The position numbers and the translations under genes are program-made. From positions 15,811 through 79,810 of the forward strand of contig JBBDMS010000043.1 in the NCBI GenBank assembly GCA_040878185.1: 64,000 nucleotides of DNA, in the 5' to 3' direction. Shown here piece after piece: positions 1 through 7,262 of the stretch (position 1 is the first letter of the stretch; each line of letters opens with the position of its first letter). The notes under the pieces were generated by a model. That model ran no database searches and was not told the origin of the DNA. It saw nothing but the letters and a program-made list of their open reading frames with translations. Source of the stretch: JAWXBK01 sp040878185 (lineage in GTDB: Bacteria; Pseudomonadota; Alphaproteobacteria; Dongiales; Dongiaceae).

Positions 1-320
1 GGCCCGTAGAGATGCGCAATTCCCCCACCCTCGCCCCAGCCGCCGGAGAAGACCGGCAACCCAACCGCGCCGGCGGCCAGATAGGCGAAGACGGTCGCGA
101 AGCCGAGCCGCGGGCCATAAGCGAGACCGAGCGTGAGCACGACAAAGGTCTGCATGGTGAGCGGAACCGGCCAGAGCGGAATCTGGATCTTTGCCGAGAG
201 CCACAGCAGCAGAACGCCTGTCGTCATCAGGACGAGGATGCGGACGGCACGCGATTCGCGCCGGGTGGGCCACAAAGTTTCAACCAGCGTGGCGGTGGGC
301 GCGATCGTGGCAACGGTCAT
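1..320 (-). CDS. bioY: BioY biotin transporter S component, partial (runs off the left edge)
   Basis: BioY is the membrane substrate-binding component of the ECF biotin uptake system. Reading leftwards from the ATG at 320, about 106 residues are present before the window ends. A short cytoplasmic N-terminus is followed by a hydrophobic helix and the typical BioY stretch IPLWPVPLTMQTF, then LGLAYGPRLG and the loop GLPVFSGG. A GGGGGA ribosome binding site precedes the ATG. Full-length BioY proteins have about 190 residues, so the missing half is simply outside the window. No bioM or bioN partner is visible here. The identification rests on these motifs and is fairly secure. Confidence 0.85.
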   Translation of the reverse strand, partial: MTVATIAPTATLVETLWPTRRESRAVRILVLMTTGVLLLWLSAKIQIPLWPVPLTMQTFVVLTLGLAYGPRLGFATVFAYLAAGAVGLPVFSGGWGEGGGIAHLYG

Positions 321-370
321 GTGGGATCCCCCGGAAATCGACGCCACGATCTGTAACCGACCCCGGCTAA

Positions 371-541
371 CGCGACAAGCGTTTCGGTGCGGACTTAGTC
401 ATCTGCATCAGAGCCGACCCGAATGAAGCGCGCCAGGGGCCTGATTCCATTGCGAGTGAGACCATGAGCGAGGTATGCCGGCGCTATGAGTGGGAGTTCG
501 GCCGCTACCAGTCCTGGCGCAACGATCCGGGGTTCCTGTGA
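371..541 (+). pseudogene. possible C-terminal remnant of an unrecognised gene
   Basis: An open frame starts after a TAA at 368-370 and ends with TGA at 539-541. It reads as plausible protein (DLVICIRADPNEARQG and, near the end, RRYEWEFGRYQSWRNDPGFL) but has no start codon before an internal ATG at 464 and no convincing ribosome binding site. It lies between the bioY start and a truncated transporter remnant, so it may be the tail of a decayed gene. I do not recognise the family. Chance translation cannot be excluded. Confidence 0.2.
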
Positions 542-550
542 TCCAGGGGC

Positions 551-766
551 TCATAGCGATCGGGCCAGCGCCCCGAAGAATGGCGACGACGCACCCCAGA
601 TCAGATTCTGGATTGCGATCGCGAAGGCGAACATCTCGCGTCCGGTCCCGAGCGATTCGCTGATCGGCGTCAGAAAGAGCCCGAAGGTCTGACGCAGGCC
701 CATTGTCAGCGTGATCATGATGGCGCCGCAGGCGAGGACGAAGAGCCAGCGTCGTCGCGATGTCAT
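551..766 (-). pseudogene. MFS transporter N-terminal remnant
   Basis: This 71-residue frame reads as the beginning of a major facilitator transporter. A charged start (MTSRRRW) leads into a first membrane helix, then GLRQTFGLFLTPISESLG, a second helix and WGASSPFFGAL. In intact homologues a loop such as ADRYG and ten further helices follow; here a TGA comes directly after ALARSL. The family is normally about 400 residues, so more than 80 percent is missing and no continuation is seen in the next bases. I infer a deletion-truncated pseudogene. Only a weak ribosome binding site precedes the ATG at 766. Confidence 0.7.
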
Positions 767-1049
767 CGAACAGGTCTCGGTGGAATGGCGGAGGCGCGTT
801 CTGGCACAGCATGCCGGCTCTGCTCATTCGGCATGCGACCGATCGCCGCCCGCATGCGACTGTACCGCGTGGACTATCGGATTTTATTAACGGGATGAGT
901 ATGTTAGATATCTGACGTGGATGCGCCCGAGGGCCGATGCCGGCACGGTATCGCGCAGCCTTACGTTTATCCGGGCCGGACGATGCGACATGATGGATCG
1001 AACGAATCCGCGGCGGCACGCGCCCGGTCATTCGATGACGGGAGACGGC

Positions 1050-2303
1050 ATGAACTACCGGAATGTGTTCGAGGATGCGGTCGAGAGCCTGAAGGCCGAA
1101 CGGCGCTATCGCGTGTTCGCCGATCTCGAACGGATCGCGGGGCGCTTTCCGCGCGCACTCTATCGTTCGCCGTCGGGCACCCACGAAGTCATCGTCTGGT
1201 GCTCGAACGATTATCTCGGCATGGGTCAGCATCCCGAAGTCGTGGCTGCGATGCAGGAGGCAGCCGGCCGCATGGGCACCGGCGCCGGCGGCACGCGCAA
1301 TATCTCGGGCACGAATCATCCGATTGTCGCGCTCGAGAACGAGCTCGCCGATCTGCACGGCAAGGAGACGGCCCTCGTCTTCACTTCGGGCTTCGTAGCC
1401 AACGAGGCGGCGATCGGCACCATCGCGCGCCTGCTGCCCGATTGCATGATCCTATCGGACCAGCTCAATCACGCCTCGATGATCGAGGGCATCCGCCGTT
1501 CCGGTGCCGCCAAGCAGATCTTCCGGCATAACGATCTCGATCATCTCGAGACGCTGCTGAAAAGCGCCGGACCGGATCGCGCCAAGCTGATCGCTTTCGA
1601 ATCGGTCTATTCGATGGACGGCGATATCGCCCCCATCGCGGCGATCTGCGATCTCGCTGAGCGCTATCGCGCGATGACCTATCTCGACGAAGTGCATGCG
1701 GTCGGCATGTACGGACCGCGCGGCGGCGGCATCGCCGAACGCGACGGCGCGATGGCGCGCATCGACGTGGTGCAGGGCACGCTTGCCAAGGCTTTCGGTA
1801 CGCTCGGCGGCTATATCGCCGGCTCGGAAGCGGTGTGCGACGCGGTGCGGTCGTTCGCACCCGGTTTCATATTCACGACCGCTTTGCCGCCGGCCGTAGC
1901 CGCGGCGGCCCGGGCCGCGGTATCGCATCTGAAGAATTCCGGCAGCGAACGCGCGGCGCAGCAGTCGCAGGTCGCCCTCACCAAGGCGGCGCTCGCCCGC
2001 GCCGGCCTGCCGATGATGGCGTCGGCGACGCATATCGTGCCGGTCTGGGTCGGCGATCCCGAGCGCTGCAAGCTCGCGAGCGACCGGCTGCTCGACCGGC
2101 ACGGCATCTATATCCAGCCGATCAACTATCCGACCGTGCCGCGCGGCACCGAACGGCTGCGCATCACGCCGACGCCCTATCACGACACGGCGATGATCGC
2201 CGGCCTGATCGCGGCGCTCGAGGAAGTCTGGGAGGCGTTGTCGCTGCCGCGCGAACTGCCCGATGCGCTCGACACCGCGCTCTGGCACGGCGCCGGCGGC
2301 TGA
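1050..2303 (+). CDS. hemA: 5-aminolevulinate synthase (ALAS)
   Basis: ALAS condenses glycine with succinyl-CoA to give 5-aminolevulinate, the first step of the C4 (Shemin) haem pathway typical of alphaproteobacteria. The 417-residue protein begins MNYRNVFEDAVE, as expected for the family, has the glycine-rich block GTGAGGTRNISGTNH at about 76-90, the PLP-binding aspartate in YLDEVHAVG (about 211-219) and the Schiff-base lysine in GTLAKAFG (K247). An upstream in-frame start at 921 exists, but 1050 is preferred because ACGGGAGACGGC lies directly before it and the length matches known ALAS (about 405). It stands alone on the plus strand, with no other haem gene nearby. Confidence 0.95.
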   Translation: MNYRNVFEDAVESLKAERRYRVFADLERIAGRFPRALYRSPSGTHEVIVWCSNDYLGMGQHPEVVAAMQEAAGRMGTGAGGTRNISGTNHPIVALENELADLHGKETALVFTSGFVANEAAIGTIARLLPDCMILSDQLNHASMIEGIRRSGAAKQIFRHNDLDHLETLLKSAGPDRAKLIAFESVYSMDGDIAPIAAICDLAERYRAMTYLDEVHAVGMYGPRGGGIAERDGAMARIDVVQGTLAKAFGTLGGYIAGSEAVCDAVRSFAPGFIFTTALPPAVAAAARAAVSHLKNSGSERAAQQSQVALTKAALARAGLPMMASATHIVPVWVGDPERCKLASDRLLDRHGIYIQPINYPTVPRGTERLRITPTPYHDTAMIAGLIAALEEVWEALSLPRELPDALDTALWHGAGG

Positions 2304-2384
2304 TTGGTTCGACCTTTTTCGCTTCCGTCTTTCTCCTTTGCGTTTCCTTTGGTTCGTTCGCTTCGCGGCATCGCCTTGGTCCGA

Positions 2385-2711
2385 TCGCTGCACGGCAGAG
2401 CCGCGCCATCCGGTGCCGGTCAGGCTTTCGTGAGAAAGGCGGACCGGACTTCCACAGTTGTGCCGGACGTTCTCGGCCCGGCGGGTGCGCATCCGAAGCT
2501 GCGACTTGAACCTCAACCTTTTGCGGGCACCATCCCGACGGATCTTCGAACCCGTCAGGGCCTTGGTGGTCCGGTGCCGCTGTGGGCGGTCCCGGGTCCC
2601 GGTCGCTGCGCGTCGCGGTTTTTTCGAACCGGGCGCGCGGATGCCCGCGATCGGGGGGCCCGCCTGACCAAGCGGGCCGAACGGGGATGGCGCGGCTCAG
2701 CCGTGCAGCGA
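2385..2711. repeat. 327-bp segment bounded by 27-bp inverted repeats
   Basis: Positions 2385-2411 and 2685-2711 are reverse complements over 27 bases with one mismatch; the shared core reads GGATGGCGCGGCTC then GCCGTGCAGCGA. The enclosed sequence has no recognisable gene. It contains a GC hairpin (GGCCCGC at 2657-2663 pairing with GCGGGCC at 2672-2678) without a T tract. No target-site duplication was found next to the ends. It could be a miniature mobile element without coding capacity, or two inverted copies of a dispersed repeat. Confidence 0.5.
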
Positions 2712-3061
2712 CCCCGGTAACGAATGGCGATGCGCGATCAGTTACGTAATCGAGCTACATATAAAATTACGCAGGGGGCGTTCGAGAACCGCCCTCCGCC
2801 GGTGCGCCTGAGCCCCACCGGCGGAAATATTAACGCACGTTACGCAATTATTGTCAAGTAAGATTGATTCGGCTGCGCTGCTATTGGGGCCAGCGACGTG
2901 GTTGATCGGTGGCGGTCGCCGATCAAAAGAACCTTCTCTTGCTTGCAAGAGAGGGTGATCGCGCGAGCGACAGCGTAGCGCGGCCTCATCTCTCAACAAA
3001 TTGCCTAAACTTTACTGGTAGTTGCGCCACCCCTATGATTCCCAACCAAGGGGAGGGGCTC
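2712..3061. other. gene-free spacer with TTACG(T/C)A boxes at the island edge
   Basis: No gene is seen between the inverted-repeat segment and the ParB-like gene. The spacer becomes AT-richer and holds three related boxes: GTTACGTAAT (2741-2750), ATTACGCA (2766-2773) and CGTTACGCAATTA (2838-2850). On the minus strand a TTGACA (complement of 2852-2857) lies next to the third box. The sequences resemble the toxin-antitoxin operator at 6095-6120, so this may be a leftover control region of a lost gene pair. Confidence 0.35.
2944..2975 (+). repeat. left copy of 32-bp island-flanking direct repeat
   Basis: This 32-base segment (beginning TGCAAGAGAGGG) recurs at 6167-6198 with two mismatches (T/C at repeat position 12 and A/G at position 27). 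It also forms part of a short hairpin, CTCTTGC pairing with GCAAGAG. It lies about 90 bases before the ParB-like gene and marks the left limit of the lower-GC block. It resembles a degenerate member of the REP-like elements at the right edge of the window. Confidence 0.75.
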
Positions 3062-4417
3062 ATGCCAGACATCAAACTCAAAATAGACGACCTCATCCTA
3101 GATCACGACAACCCGCGTATCCCGCACGCTGATGGTCAGCAAGATGCGCTTCAGAAGGTCATCAGGGATCAGCGGAACAAGCTGGTAGCACTCGCCGAGA
3201 GCATCGTCGACAAGGGCCTAAACCCGATGGACCGGCTATTAGTGCTTAGGTTGAATCAGAGGCCAGAGCGATTCATCTCCTTAGAAGGTAACCGGCGAGT
3301 CGCCGTTTTCAAGCTGCTTACGAGTCCTGCTGTCATGACCGGGCTTGAGATGCCAAGCGGGATGAAGCGTCAGCTTCAGCGGCTTGCAGAAAAATTCAAG
3401 AAGAGTCTCGTTGAGCCGATTTCATGCTTCGAGCTCCCGTCGCGCGACGATTCAAAATACTGGCTGGATCTGCGGCACAACATTGGCCACGAAGGAGCCG
3501 GCATCGAAGATTGGAAAACTCTTGCGAAACGACGTGCGGAAGGCAAGACGCCCGTAGTGCTCCAAGCGTTGGAGCTGGTAACCGAGCGAGCCGGGCTCAC
3601 TGCGGCCGAGCGAGCCGCTATCACAGAGTCGTTTCCCATCTCGACATTTGAGCGGATTCTTGAGAACCGGTCCGCTCGCAGGGAACTTGGCCTTGATGTG
3701 GTAGATGGCAATCTCGTTACGAGGCTGCCGGCCGATGAGGTGGCAAAGCCGCTCAAAAAAATTGTCCTCGATTTGGCGATGAAGAAAACTCGCGTCAATC
3801 GCCTCATGAAGACCGAAGACATGATGAACTATCTCAGGACGGATCTGGGCAGTGCATATCTACCCGATTTGTCCAAGGCGCGCGCCAAAGCGCGCACCCT
3901 TGATCAGATTCCTGTATCCGAGTTTACGAAGGTGCGGCGCACGCCTACGCGCAGAAAGCGCGATCCGAGCGACCGGAAAACGGTTGTCCCTCGCAATTGC
4001 GCACTGAATGTCACGCAAAATCGGATCGCAGATATCTACAAAGAACTGCGGACGGTAGAACTTGAGGATGCGCCGAATGGGATCGCAGTCCTATTGCGCG
4101 TATTCCTTGAACTGTCCGTCGATCACTTCCTCGTAAAGCATGGAGGAGAGGTCGAGTTTGTTCCACCTGGAACAAGCCGAAAGAAGTTCAAAACTCTCGA
4201 TGAGAAACTGGCCGAGGTGGTGGCCATCATGGTAACGATGAACGTCGCGAAATCTAAGTTCGCCGCTATTAAGCGAGCCGTCACCGTAAAGACTAGTCCG
4301 ATGCACACCGACCTTCTCCACCGCTATGTTCACGATCAGTATCAGACGCCGGCACCTAATGACCTGAAGGCGGCGTGGGACCAGGCTCAGCCGTTATTCG
4401 AATGCATTTGGCCATGA
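3062..4417 (+). CDS. ParB/sulfiredoxin-fold protein paired with a DNA methylase
   Basis: The 451-residue protein opens with a ParB N-terminal-like domain (residues about 5-90): a DNPR loop at about 16-19, an alpha-helical LVALAESIVDKG and the nucleotide-binding-type motif LEGNRRVAVFKLL at about 74-86. The rest is unrecognised; its C-terminal part includes a helical segment, IAVLLRVFLELSVDHFLV. ParB-fold proteins of this kind bind or cleave nucleotides or DNA, and many are attached to methylase or defence loci. The start at 3062 follows an excellent AAGGGGAGGGG site. Its stop overlaps the methylase ATG, so the two are probably translationally coupled. Base composition is low: positions 3061-3120 have 28 G+C of 60, against 43 of 60 at 1261-1320 in hemA. 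Transfer is likely; the function is not known. Confidence 0.75.
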   Translation: MPDIKLKIDDLILDHDNPRIPHADGQQDALQKVIRDQRNKLVALAESIVDKGLNPMDRLLVLRLNQRPERFISLEGNRRVAVFKLLTSPAVMTGLEMPSGMKRQLQRLAEKFKKSLVEPISCFELPSRDDSKYWLDLRHNIGHEGAGIEDWKTLAKRRAEGKTPVVLQALELVTERAGLTAAERAAITESFPISTFERILENRSARRELGLDVVDGNLVTRLPADEVAKPLKKIVLDLAMKKTRVNRLMKTEDMMNYLRTDLGSAYLPDLSKARAKARTLDQIPVSEFTKVRRTPTRRKRDPSDRKTVVPRNCALNVTQNRIADIYKELRTVELEDAPNGIAVLLRVFLELSVDHFLVKHGGEVEFVPPGTSRKKFKTLDEKLAEVVAIMVTMNVAKSKFAAIKRAVTVKTSPMHTDLLHRYVHDQYQTPAPNDLKAAWDQAQPLFECIWP

Positions 4418-5325
4418 GCAAAACGGAGGGCGACCCCCGACGCCTGGTTCACTTCACGCCGCTTCGTTATCCGGGTGGTAAGGGAAAGCTAGCCGCCTAC
4501 ATCAAGGAAATCATTCGGGCTAACAAGCTTTATGACGGCGAGTACGTCGAGCCCTATGCGGGAGGCGCCGCGATCGGGCTCGAGTTGTTGTTTCAAGAGT
4601 ATGTCACCAAAATCCACATCAACGACCTGAGCCGCCCTGTCTACTCATTCTGGAAAGCGGTTCTGAACGATACGGACGAGCTGTGTAGGCGGGTAAAGAA
4701 TACGCGGCTCACGGTGGCCGCACGGGATCGGCAAAAGCGGATATTCATGAACCAGAAGGAATACAACTACGTAGATGTGGGATTCGCCACGTTCTTTCTG
4801 AATCGCACTAACCGATCCGGCATTCTCAATGGCGGCGTAATCGGCGGGAGGGATCAGACAGGACCGTGGAAGATCGACGCTCGATACAATGCTGCCGAGC
4901 TGATTTTTCGGATCGAGTCCATTGCAAAACTTCGTAGCAAGATCAAACTCACACGGAACGATGCGCTCGCGCTATTGCGCCAAGGCCTGCCGAGGTGGCC
5001 GAAAAAGACGCTTATCTACCTTGACCCCCCTTACTATGAGCGAGGCCGTGATCTGTATTACGACTACTACAGGCCCGACGATCACGCGAAGCTAGCGACG
5101 TTCATCGAGGCGAAGATGGGAAGCCGATCGTGGGTCGTGTCTTATGACAACGTAGCGCCGATCCGAAAACTATACCGTGGCTTCCGGAGCGTCGTGTACA
5201 ACGTCAGTTATACGGCTAGAGAAAACCGAACGGGCAAAGAGGTGATGTTTTTCTCGCCGCACCTCGATATTCCCGCGTTGGTCGGGCCAGTCAAGCAAAT
5301 TGGCAGAATCCGGGAAGCGGCATAG
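4414..5325 (+). CDS. Dam-type (alpha class) DNA adenine N6-methyltransferase
   Basis: This 303-residue enzyme transfers a methyl group from S-adenosylmethionine to adenine in DNA. Visible motifs are RYPGGKGKL (residues about 18-26), the SAM-binding EPYAGGAAIGLEL (46-58), INDL (about 69-72), FFLNRTNRSGILNGG (127-141, typical of the Dam family) and the catalytic DPPY (204-207). The ATG at 4414 forms an ATGA overlap with the ParB-like stop; an upstream ATG at 4402 is also possible. Alphaproteobacteria normally use the beta-class enzyme CcrM, so an alpha-class Dam in a low-GC island points to acquired DNA, for example a defence, phage or plasmid module. No restriction nuclease is adjacent unless the ParB-like partner serves that role. 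The recognition site cannot be read from the sequence. Confidence 0.88.
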   Translation: MSKTEGDPRRLVHFTPLRYPGGKGKLAAYIKEIIRANKLYDGEYVEPYAGGAAIGLELLFQEYVTKIHINDLSRPVYSFWKAVLNDTDELCRRVKNTRLTVAARDRQKRIFMNQKEYNYVDVGFATFFLNRTNRSGILNGGVIGGRDQTGPWKIDARYNAAELIFRIESIAKLRSKIKLTRNDALALLRQGLPRWPKKTLIYLDPPYYERGRDLYYDYYRPDDHAKLATFIEAKMGSRSWVVSYDNVAPIRKLYRGFRSVVYNVSYTARENRTGKEVMFFSPHLDIPALVGPVKQIGRIREAA

Positions 5326-5386
5326 CCATACCAATTGGAAAGGGCCGATTTAGATGACAACACATCGAGGCAGTCGATATCGATCA

Positions 5387-5827
5387 CTAACCCTCATCAC
5401 GCGAAGTAACCCGGCCCGCATGCGCTTTTTGACGCATAAGAATACCTTCGCGCAGTAGCTGGAAGAGACCGGGCGGCAACATGCCGTACTCATACCGACC
5501 CGGCTCTCCGGGTATCGGCCGCAAGTCGTATCCAGGCCAGGCGAAGCGATTCAATTCATCGAGGCGGAGCCAATGTCGGCCGCTATCCAAGCGGAGGTTT
5601 TTACAAACCGCGGCCGGCACTTCGATCGATGCCGACGGATCTTCGGGCGGCTGATGCGTTATGGGAGCGACGATCGTTTCGATGTCGCCATTCCGGTCGA
5701 GCCGCGTAGCAACCACAATCGCACATGGCCGATCCTTTGTGCCCTCTGTGGCCCCTTTGGCTTTTTCGTTGCTCCAGAGAAAACTATATCGGATCACCAA
5801 ACCCGGTTTGGGAATGGGAAGGCTCAT
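5387..5827 (-). CDS. PemK/MazF-like toxin of a type II toxin-antitoxin pair
   Basis: The 146-residue protein resembles the PemK-like growth inhibitors found widely in alphaproteobacteria: IPKPGLVIRYSFLW near the start, then KDRPCAIVVATR, IVAPITHQPP and LRLDSGRHWLRLDELNRF. Such proteins are generally ribosome-independent mRNA endoribonucleases. Its ATG overlaps the antitoxin stop codon (ATGA at 5824-5827), the standard coupled arrangement with the antitoxin first. The C-terminus (RQKAHAGRV) is basic. It lies on the strand opposite to the methylase and converges with it. Catalytic residues were not mapped; the family assignment is from sequence pattern and context. Confidence 0.8.
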   Translation of the reverse strand: MSLPIPKPGLVIRYSFLWSNEKAKGATEGTKDRPCAIVVATRLDRNGDIETIVAPITHQPPEDPSASIEVPAAVCKNLRLDSGRHWLRLDELNRFAWPGYDLRPIPGEPGRYEYGMLPPGLFQLLREGILMRQKAHAGRVTSRDEG

Positions 5828-6078
5828 TTAGGATCGGCGCCGTACTCCGCCGATTCAATGGCCGCTACCACGTCTTTGGGAAGGTCTCCCACGACGAAGG
5901 ATTGTCTCTCCCGGCGCTTGAGCTTTTCGTAATGCTCCGCTTCACTGGCTGACAAATAAGCCCCAATCACACGACCATGACTGGTTACGTGGATGATCTT
6001 TTCCGAAATCGCCTCTTCTCTGTAGCGGGCGAAATTCCGGGAAAACTCTGTAGCGGGTACATCGCGGGTCTGGGCCAT
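5824..6078 (-). CDS. Phd/YefM-like antitoxin
   Basis: An 84-residue protein directly upstream of the toxin. It begins MAQTRDVPATEFSRNFARYR, an N-terminal DNA-binding fold like that of Phd/YefM antitoxins (short beta strand, then a helix containing the FSRNF segment), followed by VTSHGRVIGAYLSASEAEHY and a charged, probably flexible C-terminal half that would wrap the toxin. The start at 6078 is chosen because a GGGAG site lies just before it and a 26-bp palindrome sits immediately upstream. It is expected to neutralise the toxin and repress its own promoter. Confidence 0.8.
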   Translation of the reverse strand: MAQTRDVPATEFSRNFARYREEAISEKIIHVTSHGRVIGAYLSASEAEHYEKLKRRERQSFVVGDLPKDVVAAIESAEYGADPK

Positions 6079-6094
6079 AGAGAACTCCCTTGTT

Positions 6095-6128
6095 ATGTGT
6101 AAAATACGTAATTTACACATTTTGTCAA
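6095..6128 (-). promoter_or_regulatory. toxin-antitoxin promoter with palindromic operator
   Basis: Positions 6095-6120 form a 26-bp palindrome with half site ATGTGTAAA and core TACGTA; only one symmetrical base pair breaks the symmetry. On the minus strand a -35 TTGACA (complement of 6123-6128) is separated by 16 bases from a -10 TATTTT (complement of 6101-6106) inside the palindrome. An antitoxin bound here would block RNA polymerase, which fits autoregulation of the operon. Confidence 0.7.
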
Positions 6129-6166
6129 GGGGCGGATGAGGCGCGACCACCAAACCCTCTCCGCGA

Positions 6167-6198
6167 TGCAAGAGAGGGCGATCGCGCGAGCGGCAGCG
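6167..6198 (+). repeat. right copy of 32-bp island-flanking direct repeat
   Basis: Near-identical to 2944-2975 (30 of 32 bases) in the same orientation. It is preceded by CCCTCTCC, so that CTCTCCGCGATGCAAGAGAG can fold weakly, and is followed by GCGGGAGCGGGTGAGGGT, giving it the look of a REP-like intergenic element. It separates the lower-GC island from the GC-rich agmatinase gene. Confidence 0.75.
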
Positions 6199-6224
6199 AT
6201 GCGGGAGCGGGTGAGGGTCGAAGC

Positions 6225-7172
6225 CTACGCGCGCTTCGACGCCTGCAGGCAGAGATATTCCATCGCCAGGGTCGCGCCGGCGAGCGCCGTGACCTCGCCG
6301 ACATCGTAGGCGGGCGCCACCTCGACGATATCCATGCCCACGAGGTCGATCCCGGTGAAGCCGCGCAGGATGCGCTGCGCCTGCCATGAGGTGAGCCCGC
6401 CGCAGACCGGCGTGCCCGTGCCGGGCGCGTAGGCCGGATCGAGACAGTCGATATCGAAAGTGAGATAGGCCTGCCGGTCGCCGACGATCTCGTGCACGCG
6501 GTCGATCACCGCCTGCGGTCCGTTCTCCTGCACCCAGTTGCCGTCGAGGATGTTGAACCCGTGCGTTTCGTCGTTATGCGTGCGAAGGCCGATCTGCACC
6601 GAACGCGCGGGATCGACCAGCCCCTTCTGCGCCGCGTGGAAGAACATGGTGCCGTGATCGATCCGCTCGCTGTCCTCGCGCCAGGTATCGGAATGCGCGT
6701 CGAAATGGATCAGCGACAGCGGCCCGTATTTGGCGTGATGTGCCTGCAGCAACGGATAGGCGATGAAATGATCGCCACCCAAGGTCAGCACCGAGGCGCC
6801 GGCATCGAGAATGCCCGCCGCATGATCGCGGATCGCCTCGATCCAGGTCGACGCCGTTCCGTGATCGAAGAAACAATCGCCGTAATCGACGACGGAAAGC
6901 CGCTCGAACGGATCGAAGCCCCAGGGAAACGGACCGCCGATCCAGGCGAGATTGGCCGACGCAGCGCGGATTGCCGCAGGACCGAAACGCGCGCCGGGCC
7001 GATGGGTCGTCGCGAGATCGAACGGCACGCCGGTGACAGCGACATCGACGCCGGCCAGATCCTTGCTGTAGCGGCGACGCATGAAGCTGAGCGCGCCGGC
7101 GAAGGTATATTCGCCGCCGATGCCCCGATTGTCCTTCGCCGTAAAGGCACGATCCGTCGTTGCTTCCGCCAT
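6225..7172 (-). CDS. speB: agmatinase-family ureohydrolase
   Basis: Agmatinase hydrolyses agmatine to putrescine and urea; relatives act on other guanidino compounds. The 315-residue protein has the binuclear manganese motifs GGDHF (132-136), FDAHSD (157-162) and DIDCLDP (240-246, followed by AYAPGTGTP). The start at 7172 is favoured by GGAGAGG ten bases before it. It is the last gene of a leftward cluster after the Rieske oxygenase (90-base gap), so its substrate may be a guanidino or N-methyl compound handled by that cluster rather than agmatine. A second, distinct ureohydrolase occurs at 43543-44637. Confidence 0.88.
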   Translation of the reverse strand: MAEATTDRAFTAKDNRGIGGEYTFAGALSFMRRRYSKDLAGVDVAVTGVPFDLATTHRPGARFGPAAIRAASANLAWIGGPFPWGFDPFERLSVVDYGDCFFDHGTASTWIEAIRDHAAGILDAGASVLTLGGDHFIAYPLLQAHHAKYGPLSLIHFDAHSDTWREDSERIDHGTMFFHAAQKGLVDPARSVQIGLRTHNDETHGFNILDGNWVQENGPQAVIDRVHEIVGDRQAYLTFDIDCLDPAYAPGTGTPVCGGLTSWQAQRILRGFTGIDLVGMDIVEVAPAYDVGEVTALAGATLAMEYLCLQASKRA

Positions 7173-7262
7173 CGTCCGACCCTCTCCGTCCGAAAACCAA
7201 ACCTGTCGGCAATCTAGGGACGGCACCGGGCCGGGGCAACCGGCGGGTCGGAAATCGGCGGA

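Noticed and set aside
2520..2560. A TTCGAACCC-like sequence that might be a tRNA T-arm
   Set aside because: No acceptor stem, anticodon arm or D-arm could be placed around it.
2458..2667. Short arginine- and cysteine-rich frame inside the inverted-repeat segment
   Set aside because: No family pattern or ribosome binding site; composition reflects GC-rich spacer DNA.
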